Shown piece by piece: positions 46,120 through 55,690 of a DNA stretch of 64,000 nt; within the stretch, counting starts at the first letter, position 1; every line of letters begins with the position of its first letter. A model generated the notes under the pieces. That model was given only the letters and a program-made list of their open reading frames with translations. It was not told the DNA's origin and ran no database searches. The DNA comes from Hyphomicrobiales bacterium. Lineage in GTDB: Bacteria > Pseudomonadota > Alphaproteobacteria > Rhizobiales > Rhizobiaceae. The translations under genes were made by a program, and so were the position numbers. The stretch covers positions 62,001 to 126,000 of the forward strand of contig UBMP01000006.1 of the NCBI GenBank assembly GCA_900466575.1. Direction: 5' to 3'.

Positions 46120-47174
46120 TGTCTATGAAGACCATCGGCATCATCGGGGGCGGGCAGCTCGGTCGCATGCTGGCTATGGCTGCCGCCCGCCTCAATTTCC
46201 GGACTGTCATCCTCGAACCGCAGGCCGATTGTCCCGCCGCGCAAGTTGCCAACCGGCAGATTGTCGGCGCCTACAACAATCCGCATGCGCTGGCCGAACT
46301 GGCGGATGCCTGCGACATTGTCACCTATGAGTTCGAGAACGTGCCGGTCGATGCTGCCGCGACTCTTGCGGCATCGCGGCCGGTCTATCCGCCACCGCAG
46401 GCGCTGGAGGTCTCGCAGGACCGTCTGACGGAAAAGGAGTTCCTGGCGTCTTGCGGCATCCCGACCGCTCAGTTCCGCCGCATCGACAGCCAGGACGATC
46501 TGGTCGCGGCGCTCGTCGAATTCGGCGGGGCGGGCGTCTTGAAGACCCGCCGCATGGGCTATGACGGCAAGGGCCAGCGCGTGTTTCGCAAGGGCGACGA
46601 TCCGGCCGGGGCGTATGAAGCGCTTGGAAGCGTGCCGCTGATTCTCGAAAGCTTCGTCGCGTTCGAGCGGGAAATCTCTGTGATCGCCGCGCGTGGCGTG
46701 GATGGCAGCTTCGCGGCCTATGATCCGGCGGAGAATGTCCACACGAACGGCATTCTCCACACATCCACGCTTCCAGCCTCAGTTTCCTCGGCCGCCGCAG
46801 CGGCTGCGACGGAAGCGGCAAAAGCGATTCTTGAAAAACTCTCCTATGTCGGCGTCGTTGGCGTGGAATTCTTCGTCGGCGCTGACGGTTCGTTGATTGC
46901 GAACGAAATGGCGCCGCGCGTGCACAATTCCGGCCATTGGACGGAGGCGGCCTGCATCGTTTCGCAGTTCGAGCAGCATATTCGCGCGGTGGCCGGCCTG
47001 CCGCTGGGGGATTCGTCGCGCCATTCGGACTGCGTGATGCAGAACCTGATTGGCGACGATATCGAGACGGTCCATGACTGGCTGAAGACCAAGGATGCGC
47101 TGGTCCATCTCTACGGCAAGGCCGAGGCGCGGCCGGGCCGAAAGATGGGGCATGTCACCGTTCTGAAACGTTGA
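46119..47174 (+). CDS. purK: N5-carboxyaminoimidazole ribonucleotide synthase
   Basis: PurK uses ATP and bicarbonate to carboxylate AIR, feeding PurE. The 351-residue ATP-grasp protein has GIIGGGQLGRMLA near the N-terminus, the TYEFENVP block, LKTRRMGYDGKGQ, and the late NEMAPRVHNSGHWT. The length is usual. Translation is coupled to purE (TAATG). A rho-independent terminator lies about 70 bases past its stop. Confidence 0.96.
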   Translation: MSMKTIGIIGGGQLGRMLAMAAARLNFRTVILEPQADCPAAQVANRQIVGAYNNPHALAELADACDIVTYEFENVPVDAAATLAASRPVYPPPQALEVSQDRLTEKEFLASCGIPTAQFRRIDSQDDLVAALVEFGGAGVLKTRRMGYDGKGQRVFRKGDDPAGAYEALGSVPLILESFVAFEREISVIAARGVDGSFAAYDPAENVHTNGILHTSTLPASVSSAAAAAATEAAKAILEKLSYVGVVGVEFFVGADGSLIANEMAPRVHNSGHWTEAACIVSQFEQHIRAVAGLPLGDSSRHSDCVMQNLIGDDIETVHDWLKTKDALVHLYGKAEARPGRKMGHVTVLKR

Positions 47175-47245
47175 AAATGCAGTGTTACAGGTTCATGACC
47201 GTTGACATGGCGGTTTGGGAACTGTATCACGCCGCCAACCTGAAG

Positions 47246-47270
47246 AGCGCGCCCGTCGGCGCGCTTTTGA
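47246..47270 (+). terminator. Terminator of purEK
   Basis: AGCGCGC (47246-47252) pairs with GCGCGCT (47259-47265) around CCGTCG and is followed by TTTTGATTGT. It lies between purK and the ribosomal protein gene. Confidence 0.85.
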
Positions 47271-47328
47271 TTGTATAGATTGTGATGAAGGGACGGAGAC
47301 GTTTCTTCCAACCACGCGGATCAGAAAA

Positions 47329-47454
47329 ATGAAGATCAAGAATTCGCTCAAGTCGCTGAAGGCCCGCCATCGCGAAAACCGTCTGGTTCGCCGTAAGGGC
47401 CGCATTTACATCATCAACAAGCTGAACCCGCGCTACAAGGCTCGTCAGGGCTGA
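47329..47454 (+). CDS. rpmJ: 50S ribosomal protein bL36, cysteine-free form
   Basis: The 41-residue protein reads [19 protein letters not shown] and ends [11 protein letters not shown]. It lacks the zinc-binding Cys/His residues of the C+ form, so it is the YkgO-type bL36. In alphaproteobacteria this is usually the only copy, so zinc control need not be involved. The start at 47329 is the ATG that matches the family N-terminus. Confidence 0.95.
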   Translation: MKIKNSLKSLKARHRENRLVRRKGRIYIINKLNPRYKARQG

Positions 47455-47548
47455 TTGCGCGTCGCGCGCCCTCGAAAGGCTTTCGGTCTCGGGCGTGATA
47501 CAGCATAATTCTGTTGATATTCGACCATGGCGGAGTACGATCTCCGCC

Positions 47549-48142
47549 ATGCGTTTTCTTGCGACATCGATCCTGCCTCTACTGATTCTGACGGCTGCCG
47601 CTCAACCGCCGGCAACGACGCCAACCCCGCAGGAGCCGCCGCCCCTTGCGGCTATTTCTCCCTCCCAGAAACTGGATGCGCTGTTTGCTCAGTTGAAGCG
47701 CTTGCGCGATCCGTCGGCCGCCGAGGGCATAGTCGCGCAAATCTGGGGCGTCTGGAATTCATCGGGCAGCGCCACCGTCGATATGATGCTACGTGCGGCC
47801 GATGCCGCGGCGGGCAAGCAACAGTATGCCGCGGCGCTCGACTATCTGGATGAGGCCATCGCGCTCAAGCCGGACTATGCGGAGAGCTGGAACAAGCGCG
47901 CAACGCTGCATTTCAAGACCGGCAATTACGAACGCTCCATGTCCGATATCGCGCAGGTGCTGGCGCGCGAGCCGCGACATTTCGGTGCGCTGTCGGGCAT
48001 GGCTGCGATCCTTGAAGATTCAGGCCAGGATGCTGCGGCGCTGGATGTGTGGCAGCGGGTGATCGATCTCTATCCCGCCAACCGTGACGCTCAGGGCCAT
48101 GTGCGCACGCTTTCGGAAAAGCTTGACGGCAACAAGACCTGA
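47549..48142 (+). CDS. Exported TPR-repeat protein
   Basis: The 197-residue precursor has a signal-like N-terminus (MRFLATSILPLLILTAAAQ). After a Pro-rich linker come TPR-like repeats (about 80-185: AALDYLDEAIALKPDYAESWNKRA, then a second and third unit). TPR proteins mediate protein contacts; no enzyme function is visible. It is monocistronic by spacing (95 bases after rpmJ, 69 before the next gene). The function is unknown. Confidence 0.82.
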   Translation: MRFLATSILPLLILTAAAQPPATTPTPQEPPPLAAISPSQKLDALFAQLKRLRDPSAAEGIVAQIWGVWNSSGSATVDMMLRAADAAAGKQQYAAALDYLDEAIALKPDYAESWNKRATLHFKTGNYERSMSDIAQVLAREPRHFGALSGMAAILEDSGQDAAALDVWQRVIDLYPANRDAQGHVRTLSEKLDGNKT

Positions 48143-48210
48143 TCAGCGATCCATTTCTTGCCGCTGCCCGTATTCCAAAGACTGTTTCCGAGAATCGAAT
48201 CGCTCCCGAT

Positions 48211-49236
48211 ATGTTGAAAATCCTTCTGGCGCTGGTCGTCCTTGTTCCGATGGTGGCGCTCGCCGGCGGATTTGTATTTACCGAGTGGAAGACTTCGCAA
48301 TTCGAGGCCGCCTATCCGAATATCGGCACGCGGACGGATATCGGCGGCTATTCACTGAACAGCGTCGACCTGCCCGCAGGACCGCAGGCCGACCTTCCGC
48401 CGATTGTTTTCATACACGGCGCGAGCGGTAATCTACGCGATCAGCTCTTCGCCTTCCGGAAGCCGCTGGAGGGCCGTGCGCGGCTGATTTTCGTCGACCG
48501 GCCGGGCTATGGCTATTCGGATCGCGGTGGGCCGGAGAACGATACGCCGGCGGGTCAGGCGGATGCGATTGCGCGACTGCTGGAGAAGAAGGGAATTGAT
48601 CGCGCCATCATCGTCGGTCATTCGCTGGGGGGTGCCATTGCGGCGAGCTTCGGCGTGCGTCATCCGGACAAGACGGCAGGGCTCCTCTTCCTCTCGGCTG
48701 CCACGCATCCCTGGAGCGGCGGCGTCGACTGGTATTACGATCTTGCGGCTGCCCCCGTCGCCGGGACGATTTTCCGCTACACGATGCTCCTGCCGGTGGG
48801 GCTGGGGCGGATTGAGAGCGGGAGCCAGGCCGTCTTTGCGCCCAATCGGATGCCGAGAGACTATGTCAGGGATACAATGCCGGGCATGATCCTGCGGCCG
48901 GGCGCATTCTATGCCAATGCCGTGGATGTCTCCGGGCTCAATACCTTCGTCAAGACCATGGAGCCGCACTACAAGGACATCACCGCGCCGACAGTGATCA
49001 TAACCGGTGACAGCGACGATATCGTCGCGGAAGAAATCCACTCCGTTGGCCTCAAGCGCGACATCCCGAATTCGGAACTCCTGTGGTTGAAGGGCGTTGG
49101 GCACAAGACGGATTATGTGGCGAACGGATTGGCCGTGGCGGCGATCGAAAAGCTGGCGGGCCAGCCGCGCGATCTCCAAGCCATGGCGGCCGGATTCCGC
49201 GCCCCGCAGAGCCTGCAGGCGGCCATGGCGAAATAG
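48211..49236 (+). CDS. Membrane-anchored alpha/beta hydrolase
   Basis: The 341-residue protein has one N-terminal membrane segment (about 3-24) and an alpha/beta hydrolase domain. The oxyanion loop PPIVFIHGASGN and the nucleophile elbow IIVGHSLGGAIA (Ser in GHSLGG) are clear. The Asp of IITGDSDD and the His of GVGHKTDY complete the triad. It is probably anchored facing the periplasm. The substrate is unknown. It precedes the MotA/MotB-like pair by 115 bases but reads as its own unit. Confidence 0.88.
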   Translation: MLKILLALVVLVPMVALAGGFVFTEWKTSQFEAAYPNIGTRTDIGGYSLNSVDLPAGPQADLPPIVFIHGASGNLRDQLFAFRKPLEGRARLIFVDRPGYGYSDRGGPENDTPAGQADAIARLLEKKGIDRAIIVGHSLGGAIAASFGVRHPDKTAGLLFLSAATHPWSGGVDWYYDLAAAPVAGTIFRYTMLLPVGLGRIESGSQAVFAPNRMPRDYVRDTMPGMILRPGAFYANAVDVSGLNTFVKTMEPHYKDITAPTVIITGDSDDIVAEEIHSVGLKRDIPNSELLWLKGVGHKTDYVANGLAVAAIEKLAGQPRDLQAMAAGFRAPQSLQAAMAK

Positions 49237-49351
49237 AACGCTGCCGGCGTAAACCAAGCTGTGCAAGGCCTTGAGGCGCTGGTACTTTTGCGCTTCATTT
49301 CACCGCAGTCTTCCACTAACCTCGCCTGAAATTGCTGGAGGTGCATAGTCT

Positions 49352-50395
49352 ATGTCGGATCTGGATGTGGCAGTGGAGCGGGATCGGGTCGCCCAGAACG
49401 AAGGCTACATCCAGAAGCTGTCGAGCCCGATGGCCTATTTCTGGCCGATGGCGATCTTCATCATCCTGGCCGCCTTTGTCGCCGCCATTCTCTACCGCCA
49501 GGCCCATGCGGCCTTCATCTCCAATCCGGGTTTGAACAGCCTCATCCTCGGTGTGCTGGTTATCGGCATTATCCTGAATTTCAGCCATGTGCTGAGGCTC
49601 CGCCCCGAGGTCAGGTGGTTCAATGCCTTCCGCGCCGCGGGCAGCATCGAGAAAGCGGGCCGCGCGCCGGTTCTCCTGGCGCCCATGCGGGTGCTGCTCG
49701 CCGGCAGCCGTAACATGGCGATCTCTGCCGTGGCGCTCCGTTCCATCCTTGATTCCATTGCCAGCCGTCTCGATGAGTCGCGCGATACGACGCGCTATCT
49801 GACCGGCTTGCTCGTCTTCCTCGGTCTGCTCGGCACGTTCTGGGGTCTCCTGGGAACGATCGGCTCCATCAGTTCCGTCATCCAGTCGCTGAGTGTTGGC
49901 TCGGGCGATACGGCGGACGTTCTGAGCGCGCTGAAAGAGGGGCTTTCGGCGCCGCTTTCGGGCATGTCGACGGCCTTTTCGTCCTCGCTCTTCGGTCTCT
50001 CCGGCTCGCTGGTCCTGGGCTTCCTGGATCTGCAGGCCGGCCGCGCGCAGAACCGGTTCTATAACGAGCTGGAAGAGTGGCTCTCCTCGGTCACGGATGT
50101 CTCCAGCGATATGGGCGTCCAGGCCGTCGGCGGGGCCTCGCCGCTGATGCCGCTGCAGGCGCAGGACGAAATCCGGCTTGTGACCCAGCAGTTGTCTCGG
50201 CTCGCCAGCGAAAGTGCATCCAACCAGCGCGCAACCACCGCCATGGCCAATCTTGCCGAAGGCATCCAGGGGCTGGTGAAGAACATGCGCACGGAGCAGC
50301 AGATGCTGCGCGACTGGATCGAGGCGCATCAGTCCGAGTCGCGCGACCTGCGCGTGGCGCTCGAGCGTCTCGTGAAGGCGCTGGAGGAGAAGTAG
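49352..50395 (+). CDS. MotA/TolQ/ExbB-like membrane stator protein
   Basis: The 347-residue protein has two N-terminal membrane segments (about 30-47, 61-79). A central pair (about 147-165 and 205-225) is interspersed with the FLGLLGTFWGLLGTIGSI motif typical of MotA/ExbB proton channels. A helical C-terminus (about 270-345) ends in a charged coiled coil. It sits one base before the MotB/OmpA-like partner. No flagellar gene is nearby. It should form the channel part of a proton-driven complex in the inner membrane, by family knowledge. The exact task is unknown. Confidence 0.85.
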   Translation: MSDLDVAVERDRVAQNEGYIQKLSSPMAYFWPMAIFIILAAFVAAILYRQAHAAFISNPGLNSLILGVLVIGIILNFSHVLRLRPEVRWFNAFRAAGSIEKAGRAPVLLAPMRVLLAGSRNMAISAVALRSILDSIASRLDESRDTTRYLTGLLVFLGLLGTFWGLLGTIGSISSVIQSLSVGSGDTADVLSALKEGLSAPLSGMSTAFSSSLFGLSGSLVLGFLDLQAGRAQNRFYNELEEWLSSVTDVSSDMGVQAVGGASPLMPLQAQDEIRLVTQQLSRLASESASNQRATTAMANLAEGIQGLVKNMRTEQQMLRDWIEAHQSESRDLRVALERLVKALEEK

Positions 50396-50396
50396 C

Positions 50397-51425
50397 ATGG
50401 CGCTCGCTCGCCGCCGCCAGCAGCGGCACATCGATTACTGGCCCGGCTTTGTCGACGCGCTCTCGACGCTGCTCTTGGCCATCATGTTCCTCCTGACGGT
50501 CTTCGTGCTGGGGCAGTTTTTCCTGAGCCGTGAGATTTCAGGCAAGGACGAAGTGCTGAACCGGCTCAACAGCCAGATCAACGAATTGACCCAGCTTCTG
50601 GCGCTTGAGAAGGGCAGCAAGCAGGACATGGAGGATCAGCTTGCCTCCCTCCAGGCGTCGCTTTCTCAATCCGAAGGTGAGAAGTCGCGACTGCAGAAGC
50701 TGCTCGACGCCGGCTCGGGCATTGCTTCGGGCGCGCAGGCGCGTATCGGCCAGCTTTCGGGCGAGCTGGATGCCGAGAAGCAGGTTTCCGCGCGGGCGAT
50801 GAGCCAGGTCGAGCTGCTGAATCAGCAGATCGCCGCGCTCCGGGCGCAGATCGCTGCGGTCGAAGGCGCACTGCAGGCAGCCGAGTCGAAAGATCAGGCG
50901 TCGCAGGCGCAGATTGCCGATCTCGGGCGGCGGCTGAACGTGGCGCTGGCGCAGAAGGTTCAGGAACTGAACCGATATCGCTCCGACTTCTTTGGCCGTT
51001 TGCGTGAAATTCTGTCGGACCGCGAGAATATCCGCATCGTCGGAGACCGCTTCGTCTTTCAGTCGGAGGTGCTTTTCCCATCCGGTGGTGCGGATCTGAA
51101 TGATGCCGGCAAGGCGGAAATGCAGAAGCTGGCGCAGGCGATCATCGAGCTGGCCAAGGAAATTCCCCCGGAAATCAACTGGGTGCTGCGCGTCGATGGC
51201 CACACGGACAACGTGAAGCTTTCGGGCTCCGGCAAATACGCCGACAACTGGGAGCTTTCGTCAGGCCGTGCGACCTCGGTGGTGAAATATCTGATCAGTC
51301 AGGGCGTGCCGGCCGATCGTTTGGTGGCGGCGGGCTTCGGCGAATATCAGCCGATTGCGCCGGGCGACACGCCGGAAGCACGCGCGCAGAACCGCCGTAT
51401 CGAGCTGAAGTTGACGGAGAAGTAA
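50397..51425 (+). CDS. MotB/OmpA-like peptidoglycan-binding partner
   Basis: The 342-residue protein has one membrane segment (about 17-40) that includes Asp20 (GFVDALSTLLLAIMF), the likely proton-carrying residue. A long Gln/Ala/Glu-rich coiled coil (about 50-190) follows, then a C-terminal OmpA domain (about 210-340) with VDGHTDN and the peptidoglycan-binding NWELSSGRA stretch. This is a MotB/TolR-like design with an unusually long periplasmic coiled coil. The stop abuts the end of the convergent thioesterase gene. Zorya-like or gliding-like roles are conceivable but have no further support here. Confidence 0.88.
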   Translation: MALARRRQQRHIDYWPGFVDALSTLLLAIMFLLTVFVLGQFFLSREISGKDEVLNRLNSQINELTQLLALEKGSKQDMEDQLASLQASLSQSEGEKSRLQKLLDAGSGIASGAQARIGQLSGELDAEKQVSARAMSQVELLNQQIAALRAQIAAVEGALQAAESKDQASQAQIADLGRRLNVALAQKVQELNRYRSDFFGRLREILSDRENIRIVGDRFVFQSEVLFPSGGADLNDAGKAEMQKLAQAIIELAKEIPPEINWVLRVDGHTDNVKLSGSGKYADNWELSSGRATSVVKYLISQGVPADRLVAAGFGEYQPIAPGDTPEARAQNRRIELKLTEK

Positions 51426-51872
51426 TCAGGCCTCGCCGAGGAAGGACTTGGCGAGCTCTTCCGGCAGGCGACGCGGGCGGCCTGAGGCGTTGACGACGGC
51501 AATGATGACCTTGGCCGCGATCAGCAGCGTTTCGCCGCGCAGGATTTTCTGGTTCAACACCATCTTTGCGCCGCCGGCCTTTTCCGTGACGGTTTCGATG
51601 GTCAGGACATTGTCCATGCGCGCAGGCGACTTGAAGTCGATTTCCATGCGGTGGACGACGAACATCAAGCCTTCGCCATCCATCTGATGCAGCGCGCTCT
51701 GCTCGACGCCGAGGCTACGCAGATAATCCGTGCGGGCACGTTCCATGAAATGCAGATAGCGCGCATGATACACGAAGCCGGAGAAATCCGTGTCTTCATA
51801 ATAGACGCGCTGGGTCAGCCGGTGGCTACCATCGGCGGCAAGTTCGCCGGAAAGGGAAAAGGTCTCAGTCAT
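51426..51872 (-). CDS. ybgC: YbgC-type acyl-CoA thioesterase
   Basis: The 148-residue hotdog-fold thioesterase has the catalytic motif YYEDTDFSGFVYHARYLHFMERART (Asp28, His36). In most proteobacteria it sits before tolQRAB-pal and may act on short or medium acyl-CoA near the inner membrane. The ATG at 51872 overlaps the NUDIX stop by four bases, which sets the start. The convergent neighbour is the MotB-like gene, in place of the usual tolQ. Confidence 0.9.
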   Translation of the reverse strand: MTETFSLSGELAADGSHRLTQRVYYEDTDFSGFVYHARYLHFMERARTDYLRSLGVEQSALHQMDGEGLMFVVHRMEIDFKSPARMDNVLTIETVTEKAGGAKMVLNQKILRGETLLIAAKVIIAVVNASGRPRRLPEELAKSFLGEA

Positions 51873-52369
51873 TCGGGCACGCTCTTGCGGTGGATCAGGT
51901 GTTCGCTTGTCTGGGGCAGGTCTGCGATACGCGCCGGAATGAAATCCGGCTGCAGCGGCAATGCCTCGAGCCGGGTTTTTTCGGCCGGAACCCACTTGAA
52001 TTCAAGATCGTTCCTGGCGTCGCGCACCCTGTGGACGATCGCTGCCTCATGAAATGGGAAGTGCAGAGGCATCTGCATGAGATAATAGACGCCGATCTCG
52101 TGCCACTTGCGGCCTTCGAAGGCGAAGAAGTTTTCGACCGTCCAGAGATGACGGATGAGCGTCACATCGCAGTTCGTCTCTTCCTTCATTTCGCGGACGA
52201 GCGTCTCGGCGGAGCTTTCGCCCACCTCCGCCGTGCCGCCGGGAAAGGTCCAGAACTTTTCATGCGTCGCGCGATGGACGAGGACATGGCCGTCGCGGAA
52301 GGCGAGGCCGGCGATGCGCATGTTGAAGAGGCGCCTGGCGAGCTTGATGCGGATGGTCTTGCGCGTCAT
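51869..52369 (-). CDS. NUDIX hydrolase
   Basis: The 166-residue protein carries the Nudix box beginning GGTAEVGESSAETLVREMKE, with the catalytic REMKEE. The usual final Gly of the box is replaced (ETNCDV), but the metal-binding Glu residues remain. It should hydrolyse a nucleoside diphosphate derivative; the substrate is unknown. It overlaps ybgC by four bases and lies four bases after the phosphoesterase gene, so the set is cotranscribed. Confidence 0.85.
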   Translation of the reverse strand: MTRKTIRIKLARRLFNMRIAGLAFRDGHVLVHRATHEKFWTFPGGTAEVGESSAETLVREMKEETNCDVTLIRHLWTVENFFAFEGRKWHEIGVYYLMQMPLHFPFHEAAIVHRVRDARNDLEFKWVPAEKTRLEALPLQPDFIPARIADLPQTSEHLIHRKSVPE

Positions 52370-52373
52370 GTCA

Positions 52374-53276
52374 TCAGCCTATGTCGAGAACCACGATTTC
52401 CGGCCATGCCCCGAGGCGGAAAGGTATCTCCGTGCATCCGAGGCCGCGAGACACGACAAGATGCCTGCCATTCTCGACGATATGTCCACCGCGATAGCGG
52501 GTTCCGAAGCGTGAATTCATGGCCGGGGACCAGCCGAATATGTTGACCTGGCCGCCATGAGTGTGACCCGAGAGGGTTAATGAAACACGGTCAGGCACGT
52601 CCGGAAAGACATCCGGTTCATGCGCCATGAGGATAACGGGGGCATCATCGACGATCTTCTCCAATGTTGCCGGCAGATCATCGACGCCGCCTCGCGTTTT
52701 CCGTCCCGGTGTATGCTGGAAGATAAACGCGAGCTGATCCCCGAGACCGGCGAGCCAGAAGGGTCGACCGTCCTTCTCCAGACGGCGGGCGTCGTTGATG
52801 AGGAGGGAGATGCCCGCTTTCTCAAAGGCGTGGCCGATCTTCGGCATCAGACGTGGATCGCTCGCGAAATTCCAGGATTGCCAGTAATCGTGATTTCCCA
52901 GAATGGCGTGGATGCCGAGCGGTGCGGACAATCGGCTGAGGCAGGCGGCGATGTCGTCTTCGGGCAGTGGCACGCCCAGTTTCGGCATGGCGTTCACATA
53001 ATCGCCGAGCAGCAGGATCATGTCGCCACCGAGGCTGTTGGCCGTGTCGCAGATGCCGGCCACCCGATCGAGTTCCATCCAGCGCTTGGTCGTGTGGATG
53101 TCGCTCAAGAGGACGAGCCGGAGCTTTAGACCCGTGGTCCAGCCGGGCGGTGTGAATGTGTATGTCCTGATGCGGGGCGTTCCCATGGCTTCGGCCACAG
53201 TGCCATAGCCGAGGAGCGCAGCCGCGGAGGCGAAGGCCGTCGCCGCGAGCTTGAAGAAACCGCGTCTTGTGATCAC
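52374..53276 (-). CDS. Tat-exported metallophosphoesterase
   Basis: The 300-residue calcineurin-like phosphoesterase begins with a Tat-like signal ([22 protein letters not shown]). The metal motifs follow: [31 protein letters not shown] and LSGHTHGGQ, all intact. It is probably attached to or active outside the inner membrane. Some relatives are UDP-2,3-diacylglucosamine or general phosphodiesterases; the substrate is not readable here. It overlaps the ruvB end by four bases. Confidence 0.9.
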   Translation of the reverse strand: MITRRGFFKLAATAFASAAALLGYGTVAEAMGTPRIRTYTFTPPGWTTGLKLRLVLLSDIHTTKRWMELDRVAGICDTANSLGGDMILLLGDYVNAMPKLGVPLPEDDIAACLSRLSAPLGIHAILGNHDYWQSWNFASDPRLMPKIGHAFEKAGISLLINDARRLEKDGRPFWLAGLGDQLAFIFQHTPGRKTRGGVDDLPATLEKIVDDAPVILMAHEPDVFPDVPDRVSLTLSGHTHGGQVNIFGWSPAMNSRFGTRYRGGHIVENGRHLVVSRGLGCTEIPFRLGAWPEIVVLDIG

Positions 53277-54316
53277 TCGTTATCGTCCTGGAAGAGGCTT
53301 ATCTGGGTTTTTTCGATATCTTTAGGCGGGTTAAGGCCCAGATGCTTCCATGCATTTGCGGTGAGAATGCGACCGCGCGGCGTGCGCTGGATGAAACCCT
53401 GCTGGATCATGTAGGGCTCGATGATATCCTCGATGGCGTCGCGCGGTTCGGAAAGGCCGGCGGCGATCGTTTCGATGCCCACGGGACCCCCGCCGAAGTT
53501 GTGCGCGATCATCGCGAGATAGCGCCGGTCGAGCTGGTCGAGCCCCATGTTGTCGACATGAAGGCGCGTCAGCGCCTCGTCGGCAATCACGCGGGTGACG
53601 GCATCGGCGCGTGCAACTTCGGCAAAGTCGCGAACCCGGCGCAGCAGGCGGCCGGCGATGCGCGGCGTACCGCGGGCGCGGCGGGCAATTTCGCGCGCGC
53701 CGTCATCCGTCATCCCCAGGCCCAGCAACCGTGCGCCGCGACGGACGATCGATTCCAGCTCCTCGACGGTGTAAAAGTTCAGCCGCACCGGAATGCCGAA
53801 GCGGTCGCGCAGCGGCGTGGTGAGCAGCCCGAGGCGCGTTGTCGCGGCGACCAGCGTGAACTTCGAGAGGTCGATCTTGACCGAACGCGCGGCCGGGCCT
53901 TCGCCGATGATCAGGTCGAGCTGAAAATCTTCCATCGCTGGATAGAGGATTTCCTCGACCGCCGGATTGAGGCGATGGATTTCATCGATGAAAAGGACGT
54001 CGCGCTCTTCCAGATTGGTCAGAAGGGCCGCGAGATCGCCGGCTTTCGCAATGACCGGACCGGAGGTCGAACGAAAATTGACGCCGAGTTCCTTCGCCAT
54101 GATCTGCGCCAGCGTCGTCTTGCCGAGACCGGGCGGGCCGACGAAGAGCACATGGTCGAGAGCCTCCCCACGGTTCTTCGCCGCTTCTATGAAGATCTTG
54201 AGATTGGCGCGCGCTTCCGCCTGGCCGGTGAACTCGTCCAGTGACTGCGGGCGTAGAGCCGTGTCGAGGTCTTCGCCGCGCTTTTCAGGGCTCAAGAGCG
54301 GATTTGGCTGGTTCAT
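53273..54316 (-). CDS. ruvB: Holliday junction branch migration ATPase RuvB
   Basis: RuvB is the hexameric motor that migrates Holliday junctions with RuvA. The 347 residues contain Walker [10 protein letters not shown] (60-68), Walker B DEIH (111-114), and the C-terminal winged helix ([11 protein letters not shown]). The length is normal. The gene is preceded by ruvA with 61 bases in between. Confidence 0.97.
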   Translation of the reverse strand: MNQPNPLLSPEKRGEDLDTALRPQSLDEFTGQAEARANLKIFIEAAKNRGEALDHVLFVGPPGLGKTTLAQIMAKELGVNFRSTSGPVIAKAGDLAALLTNLEERDVLFIDEIHRLNPAVEEILYPAMEDFQLDLIIGEGPAARSVKIDLSKFTLVAATTRLGLLTTPLRDRFGIPVRLNFYTVEELESIVRRGARLLGLGMTDDGAREIARRARGTPRIAGRLLRRVRDFAEVARADAVTRVIADEALTRLHVDNMGLDQLDRRYLAMIAHNFGGGPVGIETIAAGLSEPRDAIEDIIEPYMIQQGFIQRTPRGRILTANAWKHLGLNPPKDIEKTQISLFQDDNE

Positions 54317-54377
54317 GTGGTCGGTCCCGTTTCGACAACGGCTTTAGCCCCGAATGGGGACGAAGGAAAGGCCGGCC

Positions 54378-54989
54378 TCACCGGGACAGTTCCTTCAGGC
54401 CCAGACGGATGAGCTTCGCGCTGTCGGCCCCTTCGCCGCCGTTCTTCAGCGCGGCGGCCACGGCATTTGCAGCCTGGTCGCGGGAATAGCCGAGATTGGT
54501 GAGCGCCGAGACGGCATCGGAAACCGGGGCGCTGGCGACGCCTTCGCCAAGCTCCTGCTTGAGGCCCATGTTTGCCGCTTCGCCGGCGAAGGCGGGGGCC
54601 TTGTTCTTCAGTTCAGTCAGGATGCGGATGGCCACCTTCGGACCCACGCCGGGGGCGCGGGAGATCGCGGTCTTGTCCTGTAGCGCGATCGCATTGGCGA
54701 GTTCGGAGGGCGTCAACGTCGAAAGGACCGCCAGCGCCACCTTGGAGCCGATGCCCTGCACCACCTGCAGAAGCCGGAACCATTCGCGCTCCAGAGGGGT
54801 CGTGAAGCCGAAGAGCTTCAACTGGTCTTCGCGGACATAGGTCTCGATGAACAGGATGACGGCCTCGCCGGCATTGAGCTTGGAGAGGGTGCGCGCCGAG
54901 CAGAAGGCGAGGTAGCAGACGCCATGAACATCGACGAGCACGTAATCTTCGCCGATTTCGTCCACGGTGCCTTTGAGTTTGCCGATCAT
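54378..54989 (-). CDS. ruvA: Holliday junction DNA-binding subunit RuvA
   Basis: The tetrameric RuvA binds four-way junctions and loads RuvB. The 203-residue protein has the N-terminal OB-fold ([21 protein letters not shown]), two helix-hairpin-helix motifs ([14 protein letters not shown] and [17 protein letters not shown]), and the C-terminal RuvB-contacting domain ([19 protein letters not shown]). It begins 12 bases after the vapC stop, so the toxin-antitoxin pair is probably transcribed into it. Confidence 0.97.
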   Translation of the reverse strand: MIGKLKGTVDEIGEDYVLVDVHGVCYLAFCSARTLSKLNAGEAVILFIETYVREDQLKLFGFTTPLEREWFRLLQVVQGIGSKVALAVLSTLTPSELANAIALQDKTAISRAPGVGPKVAIRILTELKNKAPAFAGEAANMGLKQELGEGVASAPVSDAVSALTNLGYSRDQAANAVAAALKNGGEGADSAKLIRLGLKELSR

Positions 54990-55001
54990 GGGAAAAGTCT
55001 T

Positions 55002-55418
55002 TCAGGGATGGGTTTCAGGCGAGATGATGTCGAGGTCGGGGAAGTAGACGCGGTAGCCCTCGGGATCGCGCGTTAGGAGACTGTAACCGCGCAGATAGGC
55101 ATGCGCGCCGATAAGAAAGTCCGGCAGGACACGCTCCCTTATTGTGCCGCCATTGCGGCGATAGGCGCCGTAGGCGCGGCCGGCGGCGAAGGAGGAGAGC
55201 CACGGCAAGCTTTCCCGCAGGAATTCATCTGCAGGCAGAAGCGCTTCGACTGTTTCGACCTTGTCGTAACGCACCGAGAACTCGGAAAACACAATCTGAT
55301 TTATGACAAGCGTGCCGCGCGCCGCGGCCTCTGCGATCTTACGCCGCGACCAGCCGAGCCATTTTGGATCCCGCACGGCGACATCGACCAGTACATTCGT
55401 GTCGATCATCGTCGCCAT
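55002..55418 (-). CDS. vapC: VapC-type PIN toxin inside the ruv cluster
   Basis: The 138-residue PIN ribonuclease has Asp6 (MIDTNVL), Glu46 (FSEFSV), Asp100 (LPDFLIGAHA) and Asp118 (TRDPEG), so the metal site is intact. Its ATG overlaps the antitoxin stop by one base. It separates ruvC from ruvA, whereas these are normally consecutive. It is a different type from the pair in the glt region, so not a duplication. Toxicity is inferred from the family. Confidence 0.9.
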   Translation of the reverse strand: MATMIDTNVLVDVAVRDPKWLGWSRRKIAEAAARGTLVINQIVFSEFSVRYDKVETVEALLPADEFLRESLPWLSSFAAGRAYGAYRRNGGTIRERVLPDFLIGAHAYLRGYSLLTRDPEGYRVYFPDLDIISPETHP

Positions 55419-55672
55419 CAGTCGCGATCCCGCGTGAGCGCCATAAGGGCATCTGCATTGAGCCTCTGATCGCCGGTGCCTTCCAGCCGATCCAGGACCG
55501 CGCTCAACCGGTCAAGGCGCTGCCGCTCCAGCGCGGCATGAGGATCAGCCTTTGGCGCGACCACCAGCTTTCCATTCTCGATGGAGAAAATAACCTCGCT
55601 GTTGGGCTCGATACCGGCCAATTGCCGCAGATCCCGCGGAATCGTGACCTGACCTTTGGAGGTGACGCGCAT
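55418..55672 (-). CDS. vapB: VapB-type antitoxin (AbrB fold) inside the ruv cluster
   Basis: The 84-residue antitoxin starts with the AbrB DNA-binding motif MRVTSKGQVTIPRDLRQLAG and ends in an acidic/basic tail that would wrap the toxin. The ATG at 55672 was chosen because GAGGACGGGAAG lies directly upstream and it fits the family start; 21 residues upstream are unconserved and come from ruvC-proximal DNA. The palindrome at 55691-55719 lies 19 bases upstream and is the expected operator. It overlaps vapC by one base. Confidence 0.9.
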   Translation of the reverse strand: MRVTSKGQVTIPRDLRQLAGIEPNSEVIFSIENGKLVVAPKADPHAALERQRLDRLSAVLDRLEGTGDQRLNADALMALTRDRD

Positions 55673-55690
55673 CTTCCCGTCCTCTTCATT

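Noticed and set aside
49352-51425. Zorya anti-phage system
   Set aside because: Only ZorA/ZorB-like architecture is present. No ZorC/ZorD or ZorE genes adjoin it, so the defence label is not supported.
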